A stretch of DNA of 39,241 bases from an uncultured Ruthenibacterium sp. (GTDB taxonomy: Bacteria; Bacillota; Clostridia; Oscillospirales; Ruminococcaceae): the NCBI GenBank assembly GCA_910587145.1, contig CAJUMH010000013.1:1-39241 (forward strand). The letters run 5' to 3'. The translations under genes were made by a program, and so were the position numbers. This document shows, in pieces, positions 1 to 7,771 of the stretch; the stretch's first letter is position 1; each line of letters starts with the position of its first letter. The notes below the pieces were generated by a model that worked only from the letters and a program-made list of their open reading frames with translations, did no database searches and had not been told where the DNA came from.

Positions 1-202
1 TGTCTCTATCATACAAAATTGTGTGGGGGGTTGTCTTTCTCTTAACTGTACAGCCCGATATTCTGTTGCCTTTTGCGTATAAAATGCATCCCGAATAATA
101 GAAACCGTCCTGTAAATCAAGCCAGAGAGCCCATCCATGGAACCGCCCGTAAATCCCGCGAAACGTTTTTTGATGGTTTTTTGCGCCGCGCGGCAGTTTT
201 TA
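1..202. other. Upstream non-coding stretch
   Basis: I see no supported gene here. A 61-codon open frame starting at 137 has no ribosome site, runs into the pheA promoter and matches nothing I recognise. I could not find a T-box, riboswitch or leader peptide for the aromatic operon that starts downstream. Confidence 0.5.
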
Positions 203-231
203 TTGCAATTTATGCGGTTTCCTCGTATAAT
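203..231 (+). promoter_or_regulatory. Sigma-A promoter of the aromatic amino acid operon
   Basis: TTGCAA at 203-208 and a perfect TATAAT at 226-231 are separated by 17 bases. Predicted transcription starts near 238, giving a leader of about 30 bases before the pheA ATG. This rules out the in-frame TTG at 237 as the pheA start. The leader is too short for an attenuator, so control is either at this promoter or through enzyme feedback. Confidence 0.8.
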
Positions 232-269
232 TTTAGTTGAAGAAAACGTTTCCAACAGAGGTGATGGGG

Positions 270-1376
270 ATGGAACAGACGCAGACGCCGAGCCTTCTGG
301 ACAAGGCCCGGCGCGAGATTGATGGCATAGATGCCGAAATGGCGGCTTTGTTCTGCCGCCGGATGGACGCGGTGCGCAGCGTGGCGGCATACAAGCAGGC
401 AAACGGCCTGCCTGTGCTGGACGCCGCGCGCGAGGAGGCCGTGGTGCAAAAAAATTTGGCGCGCCTTCCGGATGCGGCCTACGCCGCGTATTACGAGGAT
501 TTTATCCGCCATACGATGGAGGTTTCCAAAGCGTTTCAGCGCGCGGCGCTGGGGCAAAGCGCCGTGGCGTATCAGGGCGTGGAGGGCGCGTTCAGCCATA
601 TTGCGCTCATGCGCCTGTTCCGCCATGTGCGGGCGCTTTCGTACCCCACCTGGGCCGAAGTGTTCGACGCGGTGGAGGCCGGCGACGCCGCCTACGGCGT
701 GCTGCCGTTTGAAAACAGCCACGCGGGCGACGTTTCCGAGGTGCTGGATCTTTGCTATGCCCATCCGCAGCTTGTGGTATGCGATGTCTACGATCTGCCT
801 GTTACACAAAACCTGCTGGGCGTGCCGGGCGCGCGCCTTTCCGATATAAAAACCGTTATTTCGCACCCGCAGGCACTGCAGCAATCGGCGCGCTTTTTAA
901 AAAGCCTTGGGCTGGAAACGCAGGCCGCCGCAAACACCGCCGCCGCCGCAAAGGCCGTTGCCGAGGCCGGCGACAAAACGGCCGCGTCCGTCGCCTCGCT
1001 GGAGACGGCGGCCCTGTACGGCCTTGCGGTGCTGGCCGAAAATATCAATACCAGCGAAACCAATACCACGCGGTTTATCGTGATCGGCAAAACGCTGCCC
1101 ACGGCGGGCGACCGGTTCAGCCTGCTGTTCACGGTGGATCACCGCGCGGGGCAGCTTGCCCGCGTGATCCAGACGGCCGGCGCGATGGGCTTTAATTTGG
1201 AGTGCATCAAAAGCCGCCCGATGCCGTACGTGCGATGGGAATATTATTTTTATGTCGAGATCGTGGGCGATTATTCCGCCGAGCGCTCGCAGGAGCTTTT
1301 GCGGGCACTGGGCGATGTTTGCCGCACCGTGCGCGTGCTGGGTGTGTACGAGAAGAAAAAGGAGTGCTTGGAATGA
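270..1376 (+). CDS. pheA: Bifunctional chorismate mutase / prephenate dehydratase
   Basis: This 368-residue protein converts chorismate to prephenate and then to phenylpyruvate, the precursor of phenylalanine, in the cytosol. Residues 1 to about 90 form an AroQ-type all-helical chorismate mutase. Prephenate dehydratase begins near residue 99 (VAYQGVEGAFSH) and carries the TRF catalytic motif at 267-269. An ACT domain from about 283 to 360 should bind phenylalanine for feedback inhibition; its IESRP-like motif reads IKSRP. The start at 270 is chosen because GAGGTGAT (258-265) is well spaced for it and because the longer TTG frame begins at the promoter. The stop overlaps the aroB ATG. Order and overlaps make it the first gene of the operon. 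Confidence 0.93.
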   Translation: MEQTQTPSLLDKARREIDGIDAEMAALFCRRMDAVRSVAAYKQANGLPVLDAAREEAVVQKNLARLPDAAYAAYYEDFIRHTMEVSKAFQRAALGQSAVAYQGVEGAFSHIALMRLFRHVRALSYPTWAEVFDAVEAGDAAYGVLPFENSHAGDVSEVLDLCYAHPQLVVCDVYDLPVTQNLLGVPGARLSDIKTVISHPQALQQSARFLKSLGLETQAAANTAAAAKAVAEAGDKTAASVASLETAALYGLAVLAENINTSETNTTRFIVIGKTLPTAGDRFSLLFTVDHRAGQLARVIQTAGAMGFNLECIKSRPMPYVRWEYYFYVEIVGDYSAERSQELLRALGDVCRTVRVLGVYEKKKECLE

Positions 1377-2389
1377 AACTGACAATGCGGCTTGGCGTGC
1401 GCAGCTACGATATCATCGTCAAACGCGGCGTGCTCAAACGCGTAGGGCAGCTCATCAACCTGAACCGGCGTGTTTTGGTGGTGAGCGATGCCGGCGTGCC
1501 GAAAAAATACATCAAAACGGTTCTTGCACAGTGCGGGCAGGGCGTGCCGGTGGTGCTGCCGCAGGGAGAGGGCTCCAAAAGCCTCGAGCACTTTGGCGAG
1601 GTGCTGGGCGTGATGCTGGAGCACGGCTTTACGCGCGGCGACGCGGTGCTGGCGCTGGGCGGCGGCGTGGTGGGGGATCTTGCGGGTTTTGCCGCGGCCA
1701 GCTACATGCGCGGCGTTTCGTTCATCAACTGCCCTACCACCACGCTTTCCCAAATTGATTCCTCCATCGGCGGCAAAACGGCCGTCAACCTGAACGGCAC
1801 CAAAAACATCATCGGCGCGTTTTATCAGCCGGCTCTTGTGGCAGCCGACCCCGATACGCTGAAAACGCTGCCCGAGCGCCATTTTGTCAACGGGCTGGCC
1901 GAGGCTGTGAAAGCGGGCATTATCGCCGACGAGCAGCTGTTCGAGCTGTTTGAAACCGAGGATGTCCACGAAAAAATCGAGGAGATCCTGTACCGCAGCC
2001 TTGTGATGAAAAAGAACGTTGTGGAGCAGGACGAGCGCGAAATCGGCATGCGCGCCGTGCTGAACTTCGGCCATACGCTGGGCCACGCCATCGAAAGCGC
2101 GAACCATCTGGGCGATCTGTATCACGGCGAGTGCGTTGCGCTGGGCATGCTGCCCATGATCGAGCAGCCGTCACTGCGGCGGCGCACGCGCGCGGTGTAC
2201 AAAAAGCTGGGCCTGCCCTCGCGCATCCGCTACGACGGCGACGCGATCTGCGAATTTATCCGCCACGACAAAAAGCTAACGGCGGACGGTACAATCCGGA
2301 TCGTGCGCGCGCCCCGGCTGGGCGAGGCGCGGCTGGATCAGATCACGATGCAGCAGCTGCGCGCCATCGTTCGGGAGGGCGTGCAATGA
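1373..2389 (+). CDS. aroB: 3-dehydroquinate synthase
   Basis: This 338-residue NAD-dependent enzyme cyclises DAHP to 3-dehydroquinate, the second step of the shikimate pathway. The nucleotide-binding glycine motif GGGVVGD is at residues 96-102, followed by the conserved PTTTLSQIDSSIGGKT and the metal-site histidines in NFGHTLGHAIE and LYHGECV. The length matches the family. The ATG overlaps the pheA stop by four bases (ATGA), so translation is probably coupled. The usual MLP segment is followed by an arginine-rich stretch (SLRRRTRAVYKKLG), which is ordinary variation. Identification is secure. Confidence 0.95.
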   Translation: MKLTMRLGVRSYDIIVKRGVLKRVGQLINLNRRVLVVSDAGVPKKYIKTVLAQCGQGVPVVLPQGEGSKSLEHFGEVLGVMLEHGFTRGDAVLALGGGVVGDLAGFAAASYMRGVSFINCPTTTLSQIDSSIGGKTAVNLNGTKNIIGAFYQPALVAADPDTLKTLPERHFVNGLAEAVKAGIIADEQLFELFETEDVHEKIEEILYRSLVMKKNVVEQDEREIGMRAVLNFGHTLGHAIESANHLGDLYHGECVALGMLPMIEQPSLRRRTRAVYKKLGLPSRIRYDGDAICEFIRHDKKLTADGTIRIVRAPRLGEARLDQITMQQLRAIVREGVQ

Positions 2390-3507
2390 GCGATACCTTT
2401 GGGCAAAGCATCACGCTGACGGTGTTCGGCGAAAGCCACGGCCCGGCCATTGGCGCCACCGTCACCGGCCTTGCGCCGGGCGTACCGGTAAACACCGATT
2501 TTATGCGCGCGCAGATGGATCTGCGCCGCGCCAGGGGCAGGATCTCTACCGCGCGCACCGAGGCGGACGCGGTGCGCATCGTCTCGGGCGTATACCGCGG
2601 CGCTGCCACCGGCACGGCGCTGACGCTGCTGATCGAAAACACCAATACCCGCAGCGCGGACTACGCCAAAATGTCCGATCTGCTGCGCCCCGGACACGCC
2701 GATTACACCGCGTACAGAAAATACGGCGGCCATCAGGACGCGCGCGGCGGCGGCCATTTCAGCGGCCGGCTGACGGCGCCCGTTGTGGCGGCATGCAGCA
2801 TTTTTACGTATCTTTTACGGCAAAAGGGCGTTGTCATTGCCACGCATCTGGCCCGCTGCGCGGGGGTGGACGACGCTCCGTTTTCGGCCGACCCCGCTTT
2901 GCTGACGCAGCAGGCCGAGGCGCTGAACCGCGCCGATTTTGCCGTGCTGGACACCGCGCGCGGCGCAGCCATGACACAGGCCATCGAGGCGGCCGCCGCC
3001 GCGGGCGATTCCGTCGGCGGCGTTCTGGAAACCGTGATCCTCGGTTTGCCCGCCGGGTTGGGCGAGCCGTTTTTCGCCAGCGTGGAAAGCACGCTGGCCG
3101 CGCTGTTTTTCAGCATTCCGGCCGTAAAGGGCGTGGAATTTGGCCTGGGCTTTGGCTTTGCCGATCGGCTTGGCAGCACGGCGAACGATCCGTTTCGCAT
3201 GCAAAACGGCCGCATTGTTACGGCTACGAACCACAACGGCGGCGTCAACGGCGGCATTACAAACGGCATGCCCGTTGTGGTGCGCACCGTCGTGAAGCCG
3301 ACGCCCAGCATCTACAAGCCGCAGCAGACGGTTGATTTTATCGCCCAAAAAAATGCCGTGCTGCAAATCGAAGGCCGGCACGACCCGTGCATTCTGCACC
3401 GCGCGCGCGTGGTGCAGGACAGCCTTGCCGCGTTTGCCGTTGCAGATCTGTGCGGGCGGCATTTCGGCACGCGCTGGCAGGAGGAAACGCCATGGAATAC
3501 GGATTGA
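2386..3507 (+). CDS. aroC: Chorismate synthase
   Basis: This 373-residue enzyme makes chorismate from EPSP using reduced FMN, the last step of the common pathway. The N-terminus (FGESHGPAIGATVTGLAPG) is the family signature. Other hallmarks are RGRISTARTEADAV, RPGHADYTAYRKYGGHQD, the GGGHFSGRLTAP loop and the C-terminal GRHDPCI. Length is typical. The ATG overlaps the aroB stop (ATGA). There is no linked flavin reductase domain, so it is expected to be the monofunctional type that needs reduced flavin from elsewhere; that last point is inference. Confidence 0.95.
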   Translation: MSDTFGQSITLTVFGESHGPAIGATVTGLAPGVPVNTDFMRAQMDLRRARGRISTARTEADAVRIVSGVYRGAATGTALTLLIENTNTRSADYAKMSDLLRPGHADYTAYRKYGGHQDARGGGHFSGRLTAPVVAACSIFTYLLRQKGVVIATHLARCAGVDDAPFSADPALLTQQAEALNRADFAVLDTARGAAMTQAIEAAAAAGDSVGGVLETVILGLPAGLGEPFFASVESTLAALFFSIPAVKGVEFGLGFGFADRLGSTANDPFRMQNGRIVTATNHNGGVNGGITNGMPVVVRTVVKPTPSIYKPQQTVDFIAQKNAVLQIEGRHDPCILHRARVVQDSLAAFAVADLCGRHFGTRWQEETPWNTD

Positions 3508-4805
3508 TCGGCGGGCGGCTGGGACACAGCTATTCAAAGCCCATCCACGAGGAGCTGGGCGGCTACGATTACCGGCTTTGTCCCCTGCCTACGCCCGAAG
3601 AGGCGCACGCGTTTTTGCGCGCGCGCGATTTTAAGGCCATCAACGTAACCATTCCCTATAAGGAGCTTGTGCTCCCCTACTGCGACGAGATCGACGACGC
3701 GGCGCGCGCCATCGGCTCGGTGAACACCCTCGTGAACAAAAACGGGCGGCTGGAGGGGCACAACACCGATTTTGCGGGCTTTACCTGGATGCTGCGCAAA
3801 AACGGCATCTGCCTGAAAAACAAAACCGTGATGCTGCTGGGCACGGGCGGCACGCAGAAAACGGCGCTGGCCGTGGCGCGCGCCGAGGGCGCGGCCGAGG
3901 TGATCCTCGTCAGCCGACGGCACTCGGAAAAGGCGATCTCGTATGAGGAGGCCGCCGCGCGGCGGGATGTGCAGGTGCTGGTAAACACCAGTCCCGTGGG
4001 CATGTATCCCGAAAACGGCGCGTGCCTTGTGGATCTGGAGCATTATCCAAACCTGGAGGCCGTGCTGGATGTGATCTACAACCCGTTTCGCACCGAGCTG
4101 CTGCTGCGCGCCGAGGCGCGCGGCCTGCCCGCCGTAAACGGCATGGGCATGCTGGTGGCGCAGGCAAAGTACGCGGCCGAATATTTTACGGGCAAGCAGA
4201 TCCCGGACGCCGAGATCGGCCGCATCGACAAGGCGCTGCGCAGGCGGCTTTCAAACCTTGTGCTCATCGGCATGCCCGGCTGCGGCAAAACGAGCATTGG
4301 CAAACGGTGCGCGCAGCTGCTGGGCAAGCGCTTTGTGGATATGGACGACGTTTTGGTGGAGCGCATCGGCGGGCCCATCTCCGGCATTCTCTCGCCGGGC
4401 AGCGAAAAGCCGTTCCGCGATTTAGAGAGCGCCGCGGCAAGGGATCTGGGCAAGGAAAACGGCCAGGTAATCGCCACGGGCGGCGGCGTAGTGCTGCGGG
4501 AAGAAAATATCCGCGCGCTGCGGCAAAACGGCGTGATCGTCTATCTTTCCCGCCCGCTGAAGGCGCTGGCTCTGGGCGGCGGCCGGCCGCTCTCGCAGAG
4601 CGCCGAGGCCGTGGCAAGGCTGTACGAAACGCGCGCGCCGCTGTATGCGGCGGCCTGCGAGGCGCGTGTGGAAAATACCGGCACGGCGGACGAAGCCGCG
4701 CGGGCCGTAAAGGAGAAATTTGATGAAATTTTTGGTTTTGAACGGGCCGAACCTGAATCTGCTCGGCGTGCGGGAACCGGAGCTGTACGGCACGCTGACG
4801 TATGA
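3492..4805 (+). CDS. aroE: Shikimate dehydrogenase-shikimate kinase fusion
   Basis: One 437-residue frame encodes two consecutive pathway enzymes. Residues 1 to about 245 are AroE: INVTIPYK with the catalytic lysine, NTDFAGF with the aspartate, the NADP loop GTGGTQKTA, NTSPVGMYP and the C-terminal NGMGMLVAQA. Residues from about 254 are AroK: Walker A GMPGCGKT at 260-267, the DMD metal/shikimate motif, FRDLE, TGGGVV, and RPLSQ and RAPLY lid arginines. The ATG at 3492 lies two bases before the end of a GGAAACGC stretch inside the 3' end of aroC (overlap 16 bases). The last 27 codons overlap aroQ out of frame and look like read-through past an ancestral kinase stop. Fusion would couple dehydroshikimate reduction to phosphorylation. 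Which product the name should carry is arbitrary (aroE and aroK). Confidence 0.92.
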   Translation: MEYGLIGGRLGHSYSKPIHEELGGYDYRLCPLPTPEEAHAFLRARDFKAINVTIPYKELVLPYCDEIDDAARAIGSVNTLVNKNGRLEGHNTDFAGFTWMLRKNGICLKNKTVMLLGTGGTQKTALAVARAEGAAEVILVSRRHSEKAISYEEAAARRDVQVLVNTSPVGMYPENGACLVDLEHYPNLEAVLDVIYNPFRTELLLRAEARGLPAVNGMGMLVAQAKYAAEYFTGKQIPDAEIGRIDKALRRRLSNLVLIGMPGCGKTSIGKRCAQLLGKRFVDMDDVLVERIGGPISGILSPGSEKPFRDLESAAARDLGKENGQVIATGGGVVLREENIRALRQNGVIVYLSRPLKALALGGGRPLSQSAEAVARLYETRAPLYAAACEARVENTGTADEAARAVKEKFDEIFGFERAEPESARRAGTGAVRHADV

Positions 4806-5160
4806 CGGACTGGTGGATTATCTGAAAGGCGAGGCTTTGCGCCTTGGCGTGGAGGCGGAGTTTTTTCAATCCAATTCCGAGGGCGATCTGGTAACGGCCA
4901 TCCAGCAGGCGTATGGGCGCATCGACGGCATCGTCATCAACGCCGGCGCGTATACGCATACGAGCATCGCCATTTTAGACGCGCTGAAGGCCGTATCCAT
5001 CCCCGCCGCCGAGGTGCACATCTCGGACGTGACAAAGCGGGAGGATTTTCGGCAGATCAGCTATCTGGGCATGGCCTGCTGCTGCAAATTTGTGGGCGAG
5101 GGCAAATTGGGATACGTGCACGCGATGGAAAAGCTCATCGAGATGCTGCGCCGTTCGTAA
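4723..5160 (+). CDS. aroQ: Type II 3-dehydroquinate dehydratase
   Basis: This 145-residue enzyme dehydrates 3-dehydroquinate to 3-dehydroshikimate. It is the type II fold: FLVLNGPNLNLLGVREPELYG with the catalytic tyrosine/arginine loop, FFQSNSEGDLV, INAGAYTHTSIA and the histidine in EVHISDV. Length is normal. The ATG at 4723 has an excellent site, AAAGGAG at 4709-4715, seven bases upstream. It starts 83 bases before the end of the aroE-aroK frame, an unusually long out-of-frame overlap. Together with aroB and the fusion it completes steps 2 to 5. Confidence 0.94.
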   Translation: MKFLVLNGPNLNLLGVREPELYGTLTYDGLVDYLKGEALRLGVEAEFFQSNSEGDLVTAIQQAYGRIDGIVINAGAYTHTSIAILDALKAVSIPAAEVHISDVTKREDFRQISYLGMACCCKFVGEGKLGYVHAMEKLIEMLRRS

Positions 5161-5167
5161 TTTCTTC

Positions 5168-5235
5168 CTTCCCGGAACAGGGCGGCGCGAGCACGCCCTC
5201 AGGGGCAGGCGCTGCCGTTTCGTTTTTCCGGGAAG
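5168..5235 (+). promoter_or_regulatory. Predicted three-way-junction RNA structure before aroF
   Basis: The aroQ-aroF gap contains nested perfect inverted repeats. The outer stem is CTTCCCGGAA (5168-5177) with TTCCGGGAAG (5226-5235). Inside it sit two closed hairpins: AGGGCG/CGCCCT (5179-5184 with 5194-5199) and GGCAG/CTGCC (5204-5208 with 5212-5216). No U-tract follows, so it is not an intrinsic terminator. It could be a protein-binding leader, a processing site or a stability element for the aroF part of the message. Function is unknown. Confidence 0.5.
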
Positions 5236-5274
5236 CCGCCATTCAGAAATCAGAGGGGAAAGAGGAAGCATCGT

Positions 5275-6291
5275 ATGATCATCAGCACAAAGCGCGGCAC
5301 ACCGGCCGCCGAACTGGACAAAATCATTCAGGAATTCGAGGGCATGGGCCTCGGCGTCACCATCATCCGCGGCACGGATTACAACGTGTTCGGCTTGGTG
5401 GGCGATACCACCATTTTAGACGAAAAGCGCATTCGCGCAAACCCCTATGTGGAGAACGTGCAGCGCGTGAGCGAGCCGTATAAAAAGGCGAACCGCCTGT
5501 TCCACGAGGCGGATACGATCGTGGACGTAGCCGGCGTACGCGTGGGCGGCACAGAAAAGGTGGCGGTGATTGGCGGGCCGTGCAGCATCGAGAGCAAAGA
5601 GCAGGCCGTGCGCATTGCGCAGCTGGTAAAAAACGCCGGCGGCTGCATGCTGCGCGGCGGCGCGTATAAGCCGCGCACATCGCCCTACGCGTTTCAGGGC
5701 CTTGGCACCGAGGGCATTTTAGACCTGGCGGCCGCGCGCGAGGCCACGGGCCTGCCCATCGTGAGCGAGCTGATGAGCGCGGATAAGATCGACGAATTTG
5801 AGCAGTACGTGGATCTGGTGCAGATCGGCGCGCGCAACATGCAGAACTTTCAGCTTTTGAAGGAAGTGGGCAAAATGTCGAAGCCCATTCTGCTCAAGCG
5901 CGGCCTTGCGAACACCATCGAGGAATGGATCATGAGCGCCGAATACATCATGGCCGGCGGCAACGAGAACGTGATCTTCTGCGAGCGCGGCATCCGCACA
6001 TTTGAAAAATACACGCGCAACACGCTCGATCTTTCGGTGGTGCCCATCATCAAACAAAAAACGCATTTGCCCATCATCATCGATCCCAGCCACGCCACGG
6101 GCGACTGGCGCTATGTGGAGAGCATGAGCCTTGCGGCCATCGCCTCGGGCGCGGACGGCCTGATGATTGAGGTGCACGAAAACCCCGAGGCCGCGTGGAG
6201 CGACGGCGCGCAGAGCCTGAAACCGGAAAAATTTGCCGCCGTGATCGAAAAGGGCCGTGCCATCGCCCGCGTGGTGGGGCGCGGCCTGTAA
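5275..6291 (+). CDS. aroF: DAHP synthase, type I-beta with regulatory N-domain
   Basis: This 338-residue enzyme condenses PEP and erythrose-4-phosphate, the entry step of the pathway. Residues 1 to about 70 form the ferredoxin-like regulatory domain (IISTKRGTPAAELDKII through LFHEADT) known from type I-beta enzymes, where it binds tyrosine or phenylalanine and shuts the barrel. The catalytic barrel shows GGPCSIES, GGAYKPRTSPYAFQG, DPSHATGDWRYV and MIEVHENP. AGAGGAAG at 5261-5268 precedes the ATG. It sits fifth in the operon after a structured 114-base gap. Feedback control by an aromatic amino acid is likely from the domain present; which ligand cannot be told from sequence alone. It is annotated aroF or aroG in different genomes. 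Confidence 0.94.
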   Translation: MIISTKRGTPAAELDKIIQEFEGMGLGVTIIRGTDYNVFGLVGDTTILDEKRIRANPYVENVQRVSEPYKKANRLFHEADTIVDVAGVRVGGTEKVAVIGGPCSIESKEQAVRIAQLVKNAGGCMLRGGAYKPRTSPYAFQGLGTEGILDLAAAREATGLPIVSELMSADKIDEFEQYVDLVQIGARNMQNFQLLKEVGKMSKPILLKRGLANTIEEWIMSAEYIMAGGNENVIFCERGIRTFEKYTRNTLDLSVVPIIKQKTHLPIIIDPSHATGDWRYVESMSLAAIASGADGLMIEVHENPEAAWSDGAQSLKPEKFAAVIEKGRAIARVVGRGL

Positions 6292-6385
6292 CCCGCGCGG
6301 CCCTGCCGGGCAGGCTGCCGCGCCATGGCCCGGCGCCTGTTTTGGCCTTGCGGGACGATGGACGCAAAAGAAGGGAGGCGCCGCT

Positions 6386-7660
6386 ATGCGCGTAACTGTA
6401 ACACCCAGCCGCCTTTGCGGCACGCTCGCCGCACCGCCCTCCAAAAGCATGGCGCACCGCGCGCTCATCTGCGCGGCGCTGGCCGAGGGCGAAAGCCGCC
6501 TTACAAACCTTTCCGATTCCGAAGATATTACGGCCACGCGCCGCGCGCTGACGCTGCTCGGCGCAAAATTTGCGCCGGAGGGCGCAAACGCCCTGCGCGT
6601 GGCCGGCACAGGCGGGCGCGTGGCCGCGCCGGAGGCTCCCGTTGACTGCGGCGAGAGCGGCAGCACGCTGCGCTTTTTGATCCCCGTATTCGCCCGCTGC
6701 GGCAAGCCTGTTTTCTTTACGGGGCACGGGCGGCTGATGCAGCGCCCGCAGACGGTGTACGCCGAGCTGTTCGGGGCCTGTTGCATCCCCTTTTCTCACA
6801 CGGAAGAGCACATCCGCGTATACGGCGCGCTGCCCGCCGGGAGCTATCGCGTTCGCGGCGATGTGAGCAGCCAGTTCCTGAGCGGGCTGCTGTTTGCGCT
6901 GCCCCTTGCGCGCGCAGAGAGCATGCTGCACATTCTTCCCCCCTTTGAAAGCCGCAGCTATATTGCCCTTACGCTGGCCGCACTGGCCGATTTCGGCGTG
7001 ACGGCGCGCTTTGCGAGCGAGGATACGATTTGTATAAACGGCAGCCAAAAATACGCGCCGTGCTGTTACACGGTGGAGGGCGATTATTCGCAGGCCGCGT
7101 TTTTGGCGGTGCTGGGCGCGCTGTGCGGCGGCGTAACGGTAACGGGGCTGCGCCCGGATACGCGGCAGGGCGACGCGGTGATCCTGGATATTTTGGCGCG
7201 CTGCGGCGCGCATTTTACCTGCGCGGGCGATACGGTGACATTTGCCAAAAGCGCGATGCGCGGCACACAGATTGATCTGGCCGATTGCCCGGATCTTGGC
7301 CCGGTGCTGATGGTGCTGGGCACCCTTTGCGCGGGCGAGACAAAGATCATAAACGCCGCGCGCCTGCGCCTGAAGGAGAGCGACCGCATTGAAGCCATGG
7401 AGGCCGAGCTGCGCAAGCTGGGCGCGCACATCGCCTCCACGCCGGATACCGTGACGGTCTGCGGCGGCGCGCTGCACGAGGCGCACGATCTTTGCGGCCA
7501 CAACGATCACCGCGTGGTGATGGCGCTGGCGGTTGCGGCGCTGGGCGCGGGCGTACCTGCCACGATCTGCGGCGCCGAGGCCGTGCGCAAAAGCTGGCCG
7601 GGCTTTTTTGCGGATCTGCGCACCCTGGGCGCGCAGGCCGCAGAGCGGGCAGAAGAATAA
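6386..7660 (+). CDS. aroA: 3-phosphoshikimate 1-carboxyvinyltransferase (EPSP synthase)
   Basis: This 424-residue enzyme joins PEP to shikimate-3-phosphate. Signature residues are PPSKSMAHR at 17-25 (Lys20, Ser21, Arg25), DCGESGSTLRFL in place of the classical GNAGT loop, GDVSSQFLSGL and LKESDRIEAMEAEL. The ATG at 6386 follows AGGGAGG (6372-6378); the longer open frame back to 6257 runs through the aroF 3' end and is not used. The 94-base gap after aroF has a GCCGGGC/GCCCGGC inverted repeat. The GESGST loop differs from the E. coli type at the glyphosate-contact region, so inhibitor sensitivity should not be assumed. Confidence 0.94.
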   Translation: MRVTVTPSRLCGTLAAPPSKSMAHRALICAALAEGESRLTNLSDSEDITATRRALTLLGAKFAPEGANALRVAGTGGRVAAPEAPVDCGESGSTLRFLIPVFARCGKPVFFTGHGRLMQRPQTVYAELFGACCIPFSHTEEHIRVYGALPAGSYRVRGDVSSQFLSGLLFALPLARAESMLHILPPFESRSYIALTLAALADFGVTARFASEDTICINGSQKYAPCCYTVEGDYSQAAFLAVLGALCGGVTVTGLRPDTRQGDAVILDILARCGAHFTCAGDTVTFAKSAMRGTQIDLADCPDLGPVLMVLGTLCAGETKIINAARLRLKESDRIEAMEAELRKLGAHIASTPDTVTVCGGALHEAHDLCGHNDHRVVMALAVAALGAGVPATICGAEAVRKSWPGFFADLRTLGAQAAERAEE

Positions 7661-7672
7661 GCCCATTGCCTG

Positions 7673-7696
7673 CCGGCGCCGGCGCGCGCCGGTTTT
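7673..7696 (+). terminator. Possible weak terminator after aroA
   Basis: CCGGCGC (7673-7679) pairs with GCGCCGG (7686-7692) and is followed by only TTTT. If active it would reduce, not abolish, read-through into tyrA. The U-run is short, so this is tentative. Confidence 0.3.
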
Positions 7697-7726
7697 GCCG
7701 GGAGGGGGGCAAACGTCCCCTGCTTT

Positions 7727-7750
7727 AAAAAAAGCCGCCCGCCGGGCGGC
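7727..7750 (-). terminator. Minus-strand intrinsic terminator in the aroA-tyrA gap
   Basis: GCCGCCC (7734-7740) and GGGCGGC (7744-7750) form a perfect 7-base-pair stem with a 3-base loop. Seven adenines at 7727-7733 give a U7 tract only on the minus strand. No minus-strand gene ends here, so it would stop antisense transcripts entering from tyrA or read-through from glyS. Confidence 0.55.
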
Positions 7751-7771
7751 AAAACGGGAGTGAGGGCCGAA

